The translations under genes and the position numbers were made by a program. 64,000 bases of DNA from Uliginosibacterium paludis (lineage in GTDB: Bacteria; Pseudomonadota; Gammaproteobacteria; Burkholderiales; Rhodocyclaceae), in contig NZ_JBDIVF010000010.1 in the NCBI RefSeq assembly GCF_039631355.1, positions 1-64,000 on the forward strand. Direction: 5' to 3'. The notes under the pieces were generated by a model that searched no databases, was not told where the DNA came from, and saw only the letters and a program-made list of their open reading frames with translations. Within the stretch, counting starts at the first letter, position 1, and every line of letters begins with the position of its first letter. Of this stretch, positions 17,847 to 26,616 are shown piece by piece.

Positions 17847-20696
17847 TCAGAAGCGCGGTGCCAGGTCTTGTCCGAGTTTGCCGAATGCGCCTTCCACCAC
17901 CTCGCGCTGCTGGGCGTTGTGCATGGCGTAGTAACCCACGGCCGGGGAAGCGGATGCAGGGCGGCTGACGAGATAGAGCGTGTGCTTGTCGCCCATCGAA
18001 CGCGCCAGATGCTGACGCGAGGCGATCCAGTACCAGGCACCCTGGTTGCGCGGCTCTTCCTGACACCAAACGACTTCCTTGGCATTCGGATACTTCGCCA
18101 GTTCGGCGCTGAAAGCCTCGTTGGGGAAGGGATAGAGCTGCTCAAGGCGGATGATGACGGTGTCCTTGATCTCCTTGGCGCGGCGCTCGGCGAGCAGTTC
18201 GTAGTAGAGCTTGCCGGAGCAGACCACCACGCGCTTGACCTTCTTCGCGTCGAACTTGTCGACTTCACCGATCACCGTGCGGAACTGGCCGGTCGCCAGT
18301 TCATCGAGCGAGGAAATGGCATCCTTGTGGCGCAGCAGCGACTTCGGCGTCATGACGACCAGCGGCTTGCGCAACGGACGAACCATCTGGCGGCGAAGCA
18401 GGTGGAAGATCTGGGACGGCGTGGAGGGCACGCAGACCTGCCAGTTGTTTTCGGCAGAGAGCTGCATGTAGCGCTCGAGGCGTGCAGACGAGTGCTCCGG
18501 CCCCTGCCCTTCGTAGCCATGCGGCAGCAGCATCGTAATGCCTGCCTGACGGCCCCACTTCGCTTCGCCTGACGAGATGAACTGGTCGATCACCACCTGG
18601 GCGCAGTTGCCGAAGTCGCCGAACTGGGCTTCCCAGACGACAAGCTGGTTCGGCTCTGCGGTGGCATAACCGTATTCAAAACCCAGAATGCCCGACTCCG
18701 ACAGCACGGAATCAATCACCACGAACGGCGCCTGCTCCGGCTGGATGTTGGCCAGCGGCACATGACTGCCGGAATCCCACTTCTCGCGGTTCTGATCATG
18801 CAGCACGGCGTGGCGGTGGAAGAAGGTGCCGCGACCGCAGTCCTGCCCCGAAATGCGAACGCCATACCCTTGCGCAACGAGCGAAGCATAGGCGAGGTTT
18901 TCAGCCATGCCCCAGTCCAGCGGCTGCGTGCCCTCACCCATGGCCTTGCGGGCCTCGATGATGTTGGCCACGCGTGAGTGCAGCGTGAAGCCCTCGGGCA
19001 GATCCGTCAGACGCGCAGAGAGGCGCTTGAGCTCACTCATCGGCACGCCGGTGGGCGCGTCGTCGGTGTAATCCTTCTTGATGAAGGGTGTCCAGTCCTG
19101 AGCGAACTTGCGGCTATGGCCGGAGAGGACCGGGTTGTACAGCAACTCGCCACGATCCAGATGCTCACGGTATTCCGAAATCATGTTTTCGGGCTCGTCA
19201 GCACTGATCACGCCCTGCCCCACCAGCTTGTCGGCATACACCTTGCGAGTGCCGGGGTGCTGCGCAATCTTCTTGTACATAAGCGGCTGGGTGACCATCG
19301 GCTCGTCCTGCTCGTTGTGGCCGAGCTTGCGGTAGCACAGGAGGTCAACCACCACGTCCTTCTTGAAGGTCTGACGGAACTCGATCGCCAGCTGGCAGGC
19401 CAGTGCCACCGCTTCCGGATCATCGCCATTGACGTGGAAGATCGGGCATTCGCCCATCTTGAAGATGTCGGTACAGTAGATCGAAGAACGCGAGTCGCGC
19501 GGGTCGGAAGTAGTGAAGCCGATCTGGTTGTTGATCACCAGATGGACGGCACCGCCCGTACCGTAGCCGCGGGTCTGGCTGAAGTTCAGCAGCTCCTGGT
19601 TGATCCCCTGGCCGGCAACTGCCGCGTCACCGTGAATCAGCAGCGGCACGACCTGGCTCTTGCTCTCGTCATTGCGGCGCTTCTGCCGCGCATAGACCGA
19701 ACCCTGCACGACCGGATTCACGATTTCGAGGTGCGAGGGGTTGAAGGCCAGCGTCAGGTGCACCGGACCTCCCGGGGTGGCCACGTCGGACGAGAAGCCC
19801 ATGTGGTACTTCACGTCGCCCGCGGTCAGATCTGCAGCATGCTTGCCTTCGAACTCCTCGAACAGCATCTTGGGCGCCTTGCCCAGCGTGTTGACCAGCA
19901 CGTTCAGGCGCCCCCGGTGGGCCATGCCGATCACGATTTCCTGCACGCCCATGCTGCCGGCGGTGTTGATGAAGGTATCCATCGCGACGATGGCCGAATC
20001 CCCACCTTCGAGCGAGAAACGCTTCTGGCCGACGTAGCGGGTATGGAGGTACTTCTCCAGGGTTTCGGCAGCGGTCAGGCGCTCGAGGATGCGCTTCTTG
20101 GTGGCGACATCGAAGGACGGCGTCGAGCGGATCGGCTCCAGACGGCTCTGGATCCAGCGCTTTTGCTGGACATCGGCCATGTACATGTATTCGACCGTCA
20201 GCGAGCCGCAGTAGGTCTGGCGCACGGCGTCGAGAATCTCGCGCAGCGAGGCGTGGCTGCTTTCCTGGAACTGGAAGGAGCCGATGTTGAAACTCGCCGA
20301 GAGGTCGGCCTCGGTGAAGCCGTAATACGAGGGCTCCAGCTCGGCGATCGAGGGACGCTCCTGGCGCTTGAGCGGATCAATCTGCGCCCAGCGGTTACCG
20401 AGGAAGCGGTAGGCATTGATCATCTGCAGCACGCTGATCTGGCGCTTGTCAGCCACGCCCGGTGTCGTGACCGCGGAGGACAGCGGCTTGCCCTGCTTCG
20501 CGATCTGCGCGAACGATGCAATGACGGGCGCATGCGCGACATCGCGGCTGGCGCCCGGCAGGTTCTGCAGCGAATCGAAGTAGTCGCGCCATTCATCCGG
20601 CACGCTGGAAGGATTCTCGAGATAGGTCTCGTAGAGCTCCTCGATGAACGGAGCATTGCTGCCGAACAGGTAGGAGTTGAGCTGGTACTGTCTCAT
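17847..20696 (-). CDS. sucA: 2-oxoglutarate dehydrogenase E1 (thiamine diphosphate) component
   Basis: A 949-residue E1 enzyme that decarboxylates 2-oxoglutarate and succinylates the SucB lipoyl group. Visible landmarks are the N-terminal LFGSNAPFIEELYETYLENP segment that anchors E1 to the complex, the IGMAHRGRLNVL block, and the thiamine-binding region GDAAVAGQG ... NNQIGFTT. Length matches E. coli SucA (933). It follows the gltA stop by 62 bp. Confidence 0.97.
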   Translation of the reverse strand: MRQYQLNSYLFGSNAPFIEELYETYLENPSSVPDEWRDYFDSLQNLPGASRDVAHAPVIASFAQIAKQGKPLSSAVTTPGVADKRQISVLQMINAYRFLGNRWAQIDPLKRQERPSIAELEPSYYGFTEADLSASFNIGSFQFQESSHASLREILDAVRQTYCGSLTVEYMYMADVQQKRWIQSRLEPIRSTPSFDVATKKRILERLTAAETLEKYLHTRYVGQKRFSLEGGDSAIVAMDTFINTAGSMGVQEIVIGMAHRGRLNVLVNTLGKAPKMLFEEFEGKHAADLTAGDVKYHMGFSSDVATPGGPVHLTLAFNPSHLEIVNPVVQGSVYARQKRRNDESKSQVVPLLIHGDAAVAGQGINQELLNFSQTRGYGTGGAVHLVINNQIGFTTSDPRDSRSSIYCTDIFKMGECPIFHVNGDDPEAVALACQLAIEFRQTFKKDVVVDLLCYRKLGHNEQDEPMVTQPLMYKKIAQHPGTRKVYADKLVGQGVISADEPENMISEYREHLDRGELLYNPVLSGHSRKFAQDWTPFIKKDYTDDAPTGVPMSELKRLSARLTDLPEGFTLHSRVANIIEARKAMGEGTQPLDWGMAENLAYASLVAQGYGVRISGQDCGRGTFFHRHAVLHDQNREKWDSGSHVPLANIQPEQAPFVVIDSVLSESGILGFEYGYATAEPNQLVVWEAQFGDFGNCAQVVIDQFISSGEAKWGRQAGITMLLPHGYEGQGPEHSSARLERYMQLSAENNWQVCVPSTPSQIFHLLRRQMVRPLRKPLVVMTPKSLLRHKDAISSLDELATGQFRTVIGEVDKFDAKKVKRVVVCSGKLYYELLAERRAKEIKDTVIIRLEQLYPFPNEAFSAELAKYPNAKEVVWCQEEPRNQGAWYWIASRQHLARSMGDKHTLYLVSRPASASPAVGYYAMHNAQQREVVEGAFGKLGQDLAPRF

Positions 20697-20758
20697 CGTT
20701 TTTGGCCTTTATTCTGGCGGGAGGCTTGCGCCTCCCCTCATGTCTGCCGTGAAACGGC

Positions 20759-22060
20759 TCAGCGGAATGCCATCGGCTTCACATCGCGCCGGGGAGCGCC
20801 GGTGTAGAGCTGACGCGGACGTCCGATCTTCTGCTCGGGATCGCCGATCATCTCGTTCCACTGGGCGATCCAGCCGATGGTGCGGGCCATGGCGAAGATG
20901 CCGGTGAATAGGGAGACCGGAATACCCATGGCCTTCTGCACGATGCCCGAGTAGAAGTCCACGTTCGGATACAGCTTTCGGGAAACGAAGTACTCGTCTT
21001 CCAGCGCGATCTTTTCCAGAGCCATCGCCAGCTTGAACATCGGGTCATCCTGCAGGCCCAGTTCGTTCAGCACTTCATGGCAGGTTTCGCGCATCAGCTT
21101 GGCGCGCGGATCGTAGTTCTTGTAGACCCGGTGACCAAAGCCCATCAGCTTGACGCTGGAGTTCTTGTCCTTCACCTGGGCAATGAATTCACCGATCTTC
21201 TCGACACCGCCCTGCTTCATGATGTCGTCCAGCATCACCAGACAGGCTTCGTTCGCACCGCCGTGCGCCGGGCCCCACAGACAGGCTATGCCCGCTGCAA
21301 TACAGGCGAAGGGGTTGGCGCCGGAGGAGCCGGACAGACGCACCGTGGAAGTGGATGCGTTCTGCTCGTGGTCGGCATGCAGGATCAGGATGCGGTCCAG
21401 CGCGCGGGCGAGCACCGGGTTCGGCTCGTACTTCTCGCACGGCGTGGCAAACATCATGTGCAGGAAGTTGCTGGAGTAATCCAGATCGTTGCGCGGGTAC
21501 ATGAAGGGCTCGCCGATCGTGTACTTGTAGGCCATCGCGGTAATCGTGGGCATCTTCGCGATCAGGCGCATGGCGGCAATCGTGCGGTGCTCGGGATTGC
21601 TGATATCCAGCGAGTCCTGATAGTAGGCAGACAGCGAGCCCACCATGCCGACCAGAATGGCCATCGGGTGCGCATCACGACGGAAGCCCTGATACAGGCG
21701 CGTAAGCTGCTCATGAACCATGGTGTGTTCACGCACGGTCTTGGTGAAGTCGTCGTATTGCGCCTTGCTCGGCAACTCGCCGTGCTTGAGCAGATAGCAG
21801 GTTTCGAGATAATCGCAGTTCACCGCGAGCTGCTCGATCGGATAGCCGCGATACATGAGCTCGCCCTTGTCGCCGTCGATGTAGGTGATCGACGATTTGC
21901 AGGCGGCGGTAGACATGAAGCCCGGATCGAAGGTGAAGGCACCGGTCTTGCCATACAGCGTGCGGATGTCAATGACATCCGGCCCGATGCTGCCGGAGAG
22001 CACCGGAAACTCATAAGACTGGCCATTGAAGCCCAGCGTCGCGGTTTTCTGAGTGGTCAT
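20759..22060 (-). CDS. gltA: Citrate synthase
   Basis: A hexameric type II citrate synthase, 433 residues from the internal ATG at 22060, close to the 427 of E. coli GltA. Catalytic residues are visible in LILHADHEQNAST (His), WGPAHGGANE (His) and GFGHRVYKNYDPRA (catalytic Asp region absent from this exact string, Arg/His present). An AGAAGGGA ribosome site lies 9-10 bases before the ATG, so it can be translated alone. However, the frame is open upstream and continuous with sdhE, with no stop codon between them, so a 534-residue SdhE-GltA protein is also encoded (see findings). Confidence 0.95.
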   Translation of the reverse strand: MTTQKTATLGFNGQSYEFPVLSGSIGPDVIDIRTLYGKTGAFTFDPGFMSTAACKSSITYIDGDKGELMYRGYPIEQLAVNCDYLETCYLLKHGELPSKAQYDDFTKTVREHTMVHEQLTRLYQGFRRDAHPMAILVGMVGSLSAYYQDSLDISNPEHRTIAAMRLIAKMPTITAMAYKYTIGEPFMYPRNDLDYSSNFLHMMFATPCEKYEPNPVLARALDRILILHADHEQNASTSTVRLSGSSGANPFACIAAGIACLWGPAHGGANEACLVMLDDIMKQGGVEKIGEFIAQVKDKNSSVKLMGFGHRVYKNYDPRAKLMRETCHEVLNELGLQDDPMFKLAMALEKIALEDEYFVSRKLYPNVDFYSGIVQKAMGIPVSLFTGIFAMARTIGWIAQWNEMIGDPEQKIGRPRQLYTGAPRRDVKPMAFR

Positions 22061-22363
22061 GCCTGGGATCCCTTCTGTAGTTCGTGTTTCCTGGGGTACT
22101 TCTGTGGGTATCGACGGCCCGCTCTGACGCAGCAAAGCCACCATTTCTTTCCATCGCTCGACCTCGCAGGGCGTCTTGCCGCTGAGCATCGCCCACAGTT
22201 CGTGGTCGTCACAGGTCAGCAAGTCCTGCAGGTCGAGCAACTGTTTCTCATCGAGTTCATCGAGCCCGCTGGCTGCAAAACGCGTGAAGAAAAGATCGAT
22301 CTCCAGCAGCCCTCTGCGGGCCCGCCACTTGATCTTCTCGCGCAAGGCTTTCAGGTCAGACAT
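22061..22363 (-). CDS. sdhE: SdhE, FAD assembly factor of succinate dehydrogenase; reads in frame into gltA
   Basis: Residues 1-80 are a normal SdhE: MSDLKALREKIKW, the invariant RGxxE box (RRGLLEID, needed for flavinylation of SdhA), then LLTCDDHELWAML. SdhE helps attach FAD covalently to SdhA. The family is usually 80-95 residues and ends in a stop; here no stop occurs, and a 21-residue Pro/Thr/Glu-rich stretch (SGPSIPTEVPQET...) leads straight into GltA Met. The linker uses codons rare in neighbours (ATA, ACA, ACT, CGA), as if formerly non-coding. The gene starts 3 bp after the sdhB stop. Confidence 0.88.
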
Positions 22364-22366
22364 CGA

Positions 22367-23077
22367 TCAGACCGTCCTCGACAGCATCAATTCCTTGATC
22401 TTGCCGATCGCCTTGGTCGGGTTCAGATGCTTCGGACACACGTCCACGCAGTTCATGATTGTGTGGCAGCGGAACAGGCGGTACGGATCCTCGAGGTTGT
22501 CCAGGCGCTCATTGGTGGCTTCGTCGCGGGTGTCAGCGATGAAGCGGTAGGCCGCGAGCAGGCCGGCCGGGCCAACGAACTTGTCCGGGTTCCACCAGAA
22601 ACTCGGGCAGCTCGTCGAACAACAGGCACACAGGATGCATTCGTAGAGGCCATTGAGCTCTTCGCGCTCGTCCGGCGTCTGCAAACGCTCTTTTTCGGGC
22701 GCCGGCGAGTTATTGACCACATAGGGCTTGATCGAGTGGTACTGCTTGAAGAACTGGGTCATGTCCACGATCAGGTCGCGGATGACGGGCAGCCCCGGCA
22801 GCGGGCGCAAGGTAATGGGCTGCGCGAGGCTGTCGATGTCGGTCAGACAGGCCAGTCCATTCTTGCCGTTGATGTTCATGGCATCGGAACCACAGACACC
22901 TTCACGGCAGGAGCGCCGGTAGGACATGGAATCGTCCATGGCCTTGATCCGGACCAGCGCGTCGAGCAGCTTGCGGTCAGAGGGGTCGAGTTCGACGGTC
23001 AGGTCCTGCATGTAGGGCGCTGCGTCCTTGTCCGGATCGTAGCGATAGATCTTGAATTGAACGGTACGGGTTGCCAT
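22367..23077 (-). CDS. sdhB: Succinate dehydrogenase iron-sulfur subunit
   Basis: A 236-residue subunit of complex II carrying three iron-sulfur clusters: the plant-type [2Fe-2S] ligands CREGVCGSDAM ... LAC, the [4Fe-4S] motif CILCACCSTSCP, and the [3Fe-4S] region CHTIMNCVDVCP. It relays electrons from the SdhA flavin to quinone at SdhCD. It starts 15 bp after the sdhA stop in the sdhCDAB operon. Length matches the family (about 235-240). Confidence 0.97.
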   Translation of the reverse strand: MATRTVQFKIYRYDPDKDAAPYMQDLTVELDPSDRKLLDALVRIKAMDDSMSYRRSCREGVCGSDAMNINGKNGLACLTDIDSLAQPITLRPLPGLPVIRDLIVDMTQFFKQYHSIKPYVVNNSPAPEKERLQTPDEREELNGLYECILCACCSTSCPSFWWNPDKFVGPAGLLAAYRFIADTRDEATNERLDNLEDPYRLFRCHTIMNCVDVCPKHLNPTKAIGKIKELMLSRTV

Positions 23078-23092
23078 TCGTATGCTCCGGAA

Positions 23093-24865
23093 TCAGTAGG
23101 CGCGGGTCTTCAGCGCGATGGTTTCAACGCTGAGCGGCTTGAGGTTGACCGGCTTGTATTCAAGGCGGTTGCCATCGCGATACCACAGGGTGTGCTTGAG
23201 CCAGTTGGCATCATCACGACCGTTCGGATGCTCGGGCGTATCCGGCGCGTCATCGCGGACGTGCGCGCCGCGGGATTCGGTGCGGGCATTGGCCGAAATG
23301 ATGGTGGCCTTGGCAACCTCGATGAGGTTTTCAAGTTCGAGCGCTTCAGTCCGGGCCGTGTTCCAGACCTTGGACTTGTCCTTGATGCCGGTTTGCTGAA
23401 CCTGCTTCTCGATCTCGAGGATCTTGTCTACGCCCTGCGCCAGCATGTCCTTGAAGCGGAAAACGCCGGCATGGTTCTGCATCGTGCGCTGCATGGCCAG
23501 ACGGGTTTCGTGCACATCGGCACCACCCTTCTGGTTATCCAGCCGATCAATCCGGGCGAGCGATTTGTCGATCTCCGACTGCGGAATGTCCTGCAGAGCG
23601 GCCGGCTGGGCCTTGATGTATTCGATCATCGACTCGCCGGAGCTCTTGCCGAAGACGAGAAGATCAAGCAGCGAGTTGGTGCCCAGACGGTTAGCGCCAT
23701 GCACCGACGCACAGGCGCATTCGCCGGCAGCGTAGAAACCAGCCACGGCCTCGCCCCCAACCACGACTTCGCCTCGATAGTTGGTTGGAATCCCACCCAT
23801 CTGGTAGTGACAGGTCGGCACCACCGGAATCGGGGCCTTGATCGGGTCGACTCCGGCGAACTGGATCGAGATTTCACGGATGCCTGGCAGACGCTTGTTG
23901 ATGACATCCGCATCAAGGTGGGTAATGTCGAGCAGCACGTGGTCCTTGCCGGTACCACAGCCGCGGCCCTCATTGATCTCGGTCACCATGGCACGCGAGA
24001 CCACATCACGCGAAGCCAGATCCTTGGCGTTCGGCGCGTAACGCTCCATGAAGCGCTCGCCACCGGCGTTACGCAGAATGCCGCCTTCACCGCGAACACC
24101 TTCCGTGATCAGCACGCCAGCACCCGCTACACCGGTCGGATGGAACTGCCAGAACTCCATGTCTTCGAGCGGGATGCCTGCGCGTGCAGCCATACCGACA
24201 CCATCACCGGTGTTGATGAAGGCGTTAGTGGATGAATAGTAGATCCGCCCTGCACCACCCGTGGCAAAGAGCGTGGCCTTGGCCTGGAAAACGGTGACTT
24301 CACCGGTTTCCATTTCCATTGCGATGACCCCCAGCACGCGGCCATCTGCCGCCCGCAGCAAGTCGAGCGCCAGCCACTCCACGAAGAACTGGGTATTCGC
24401 CCGGACATTGCGCTGATACAGCGCATGCAGCATGGCATGCCCCGTCCGGTCAGCCGCAGCACACGCACGGCGCACCGGCTTCTCACCGAAGTTGGACATG
24501 TGGCCGCCAAAGGGGCGCTGGTAGATCTTGCCTTCGTCCGTACGGTCGAAAGGCATGCCGTAGTGTTCGAGCTCAACCACGACCTGCGGCGCTGCGCGGC
24601 ACATGAACTCAATCGCGTCCTGGTCACCGAGCCAGTCCGACCCCTTGACGGTGTCATACATGTGCCAGTGCCAGTGGTCCGGCTCCGAGTTGCCCAGCGA
24701 AGCAGAAACACCGCCTTGAGCAGCAACCGTATGCGAACGGGTCGGAAAAACCTTGGAAATCACGGCAGTCTTGAGGCCTGACTCGGCCAGCTGGACGGCG
24801 GCGCGCATGCCTGCACCGCCGGCTCCGACGATGACTGCATCAAACGTACGCTTGGCGACTTTCAC
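23093..24865 (-). CDS. sdhA: Succinate dehydrogenase flavoprotein subunit
   Basis: A 590-residue FAD subunit that oxidises succinate to fumarate. The nucleotide-binding GAGGAGMRAA is at residues 14-23 and the covalent FAD attachment histidine is His45 in TRSHTVAAQGG. The substrate Arg/His region (PTCHYQMGGIPTN) and the C-terminal RSRGAH-like segment (TESRGAHVRDDAPD) are intact. The ATG directly follows the sdhD stop with no spacer, consistent with coupling. Confidence 0.97.
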   Translation of the reverse strand: MKVAKRTFDAVIVGAGGAGMRAAVQLAESGLKTAVISKVFPTRSHTVAAQGGVSASLGNSEPDHWHWHMYDTVKGSDWLGDQDAIEFMCRAAPQVVVELEHYGMPFDRTDEGKIYQRPFGGHMSNFGEKPVRRACAAADRTGHAMLHALYQRNVRANTQFFVEWLALDLLRAADGRVLGVIAMEMETGEVTVFQAKATLFATGGAGRIYYSSTNAFINTGDGVGMAARAGIPLEDMEFWQFHPTGVAGAGVLITEGVRGEGGILRNAGGERFMERYAPNAKDLASRDVVSRAMVTEINEGRGCGTGKDHVLLDITHLDADVINKRLPGIREISIQFAGVDPIKAPIPVVPTCHYQMGGIPTNYRGEVVVGGEAVAGFYAAGECACASVHGANRLGTNSLLDLLVFGKSSGESMIEYIKAQPAALQDIPQSEIDKSLARIDRLDNQKGGADVHETRLAMQRTMQNHAGVFRFKDMLAQGVDKILEIEKQVQQTGIKDKSKVWNTARTEALELENLIEVAKATIISANARTESRGAHVRDDAPDTPEHPNGRDDANWLKHTLWYRDGNRLEYKPVNLKPLSVETIALKTRAY

Positions 24866-25213
24866 TTACAGCCTCCACAGAATCTGTGCGACCCAGCCGG
24901 CATACCCGACCAGGACAAAAAGGGTGGCAACGTGCAATGCAAGGCGGACACTGATCGGTTTGACGTAGTCCATCCAGATATCGCGGACCCCGACCCATGC
25001 GTGAAAGAACAGGGCCATGAAAAACAGGAAGGTCGCGAACTTCGTGAAACCGCCTGTAAACATCCCGCGCCAGGCCGCGTTGTCATGCGCAGGCAGCAGA
25101 GCGACCCGGATCAGGAAGAAAACGGTATAGAGCGCCATGACGACCGCGGTTACGCGCTGGGCAAGCCAGTCACGGAAGCCGTAGTGGGCGCCCACTGCGA
25201 GACGTTTCACCAT
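24866..25213 (-). CDS. sdhD: Succinate dehydrogenase membrane anchor subunit
   Basis: A 115-residue hydrophobic anchor with three predicted helices (VTAVVMALYTVFFLIRVALL; FATFLFFMALFFHAWVGVRDIWMDYV; LALHVATLFVLVGYAGWVAQIL). The motif HAWVGVRDIWMDY is the usual SdhD signature holding a heme/quinone-side residue. It overlaps the end of sdhC by 7 bp and abuts sdhA. Confidence 0.94.
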   Translation of the reverse strand: MVKRLAVGAHYGFRDWLAQRVTAVVMALYTVFFLIRVALLPAHDNAAWRGMFTGGFTKFATFLFFMALFFHAWVGVRDIWMDYVKPISVRLALHVATLFVLVGYAGWVAQILWRL

Positions 25214-25620
25214 GTCAGCGCTCCCAGAAGAACCGTCAGAGTCAAGCTCACCGCCAGCACGACCACCGCGCTCGTACGGGCCGAGGCGAGCTCGATGCCG
25301 ACATGCATGTCAAGCAGCAGGAAGCGGATGCCGGCGCAGAAGTGGTGCAGATACGCCCACAGCAAGCCAAGCAGCAGAAGCTTCACAAGCGGAATACCTG
25401 CCAGCGTGAAGCCCACGACAGCCCTGTAGGTTTCAAGCTGCTCCGGCGAACCCAGGCTTGCACCGAAAAGTCCGATCAGCACGGGGAGGCAGAGAAACAA
25501 ACCTGCACCACTGACCCGATGAAGAATCGACACTATCCCCGGCAACGGCAATCTGATCTGCATGAGATTCAGATGCTTTGGCCGCGCCTTTCTGACTGCT
25601 GCTTCCGCCATGTTATGCAC
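25207..25620 (-). CDS. sdhC: Succinate dehydrogenase cytochrome b556 subunit
   Basis: A 137-residue membrane subunit with the SdhC signatures SILHRVSGAGLF at the first helix and LHHFCAGIRFLLLDMHVG, the latter containing the heme b histidine. Three hydrophobic helices are evident. First gene of sdhCDAB; the upstream gene on the same strand is the GntR regulator 51 bp away. Confidence 0.95.
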   Translation of the reverse strand: MHNMAEAAVRKARPKHLNLMQIRLPLPGIVSILHRVSGAGLFLCLPVLIGLFGASLGSPEQLETYRAVVGFTLAGIPLVKLLLLGLLWAYLHHFCAGIRFLLLDMHVGIELASARTSAVVVLAVSLTLTVLLGALTW

Positions 25621-25671
25621 CTCTCTGTTGTTCTAATCCAAACCGGCGCCGGATCCGGCACCCCCTGTCAG

Positions 25672-26400
25672 CTAACTCAATTCATTGATATAGAAGTGTT
25701 CAGCGGTCGAATACAGGCCACGACGCCATTCGACCGGTTTGTCACCATAAGTAAAGGCCAGTCGCTCAACCGACAATAGCGGAGTGCCCTCACCGACGCC
25801 GAGCAGCTCACCGACCGCACGATCCGCCGACACGGCCCGCAGTTTTTCGGTTGCCCGCACCATCCGCACACCGAAGCGGGACTCGAAAAGACTGTAGAGA
25901 GACCCCTGCCAGTCGCGCAGCATCTCAATCGTCAAGCCTTGGTAAACATCGCCCGGCAGATAGATCTCGTCGATCACGACGGGCTTGCCTTCGAGGCGCA
26001 ATACACGCCGTACGATCAGGATCTGGCTTCCCGGCTCGATACCGAGATTTCGCGCCGCCTCCTGCCCCGCCTTGCCACGCATGCACTCCAGCGGCTGGCT
26101 CTTGGGCAGCACCGGCCCGCCATTCACAGCCTTCAGCCGCAAGAAGCGGAAAGCGGCTCGAGGATCCTGATGTGTCGAAACGAAGGTTCCCTTCCCTTGC
26201 TTGCGCAAAAGAATATTGCCGGCCGCAAGCTCGTCTACAGCCTTGCGCACGGTCCCCTGACTGACGCCGAATCTCAGCGCAAGTTCCTGTTCGCTCGGAA
26301 TCGCCTGACCGGGTAACCACTCCCCCGAATCAAGCGCCTGAACGATCAGATTCTTGATCTGTCGGTACAAGGGGCTGAAAGTTGGCGATTCATGTGCCAT
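25672..26400 (-). CDS. GntR-family (HutC/UTRA) regulator of the TCA genes
   Basis: A 242-residue transcription factor: an N-terminal GntR winged helix (IPSEQELALRFGVSQGTVRKAVDELAAG-type segment at about residues 35-62) and a C-terminal UTRA ligand-binding domain (ILIVRRVLRLEGKPVVIDEIYLPG). It lies upstream of sdhC on the same strand and divergent from mdh, so it is well placed to control both operons and itself. A 12-bp palindrome in the 216-bp divergent region is the likely operator. Family known; the effector and regulon are inference. Confidence 0.87.
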   Translation of the reverse strand: MAHESPTFSPLYRQIKNLIVQALDSGEWLPGQAIPSEQELALRFGVSQGTVRKAVDELAAGNILLRKQGKGTFVSTHQDPRAAFRFLRLKAVNGGPVLPKSQPLECMRGKAGQEAARNLGIEPGSQILIVRRVLRLEGKPVVIDEIYLPGDVYQGLTIEMLRDWQGSLYSLFESRFGVRMVRATEKLRAVSADRAVGELLGVGEGTPLLSVERLAFTYGDKPVEWRRGLYSTAEHFYINELS

Positions 26401-26436
26401 GACAAATATTCAAGCACAAAAGACCCTCCGAGTCCA

Positions 26437-26462
26437 TATCTTATTCTATATCTTATATAAGA
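26437..26462. promoter_or_regulatory. Putative GntR operator in the gntR-mdh divergent region
   Basis: A perfect palindrome TCTTATATAAGA (26451-26462) overlaps the second of two ATATCTTAT direct repeats (26437-26445 and 26449-26457). It is very AT-rich in a GC-rich genome and lies about 40 bp before the regulator start. Size and symmetry suit a GntR dimer. Confidence 0.6.
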
Positions 26463-26616
26463 CATCAGTTAGCTTTTGACACTCAAACTTTCACGGTATA
26501 AACTTTCCGGAGTAATGAGCGGCCTCAAACAGAAGACCGCCACCCCAGCCCCGACACAAACCGCCGTGAGCAACCAGCACGGAAACCGAGCCCAATCCCG
26601 TCACAAGGAGCCCCGC

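Noticed and set aside
18978..20807. 609-codon plus-strand frame over sucA
   Set aside because: Antisense shadow of sucA, low-complexity Leu/Arg/His content.
21077..24235. 1052-codon plus-strand open frame over gltA-sdhBA
   Set aside because: Antisense of highly conserved TCA genes; GC-rich codon structure opens the reverse frame. No ribosome site or family resemblance.
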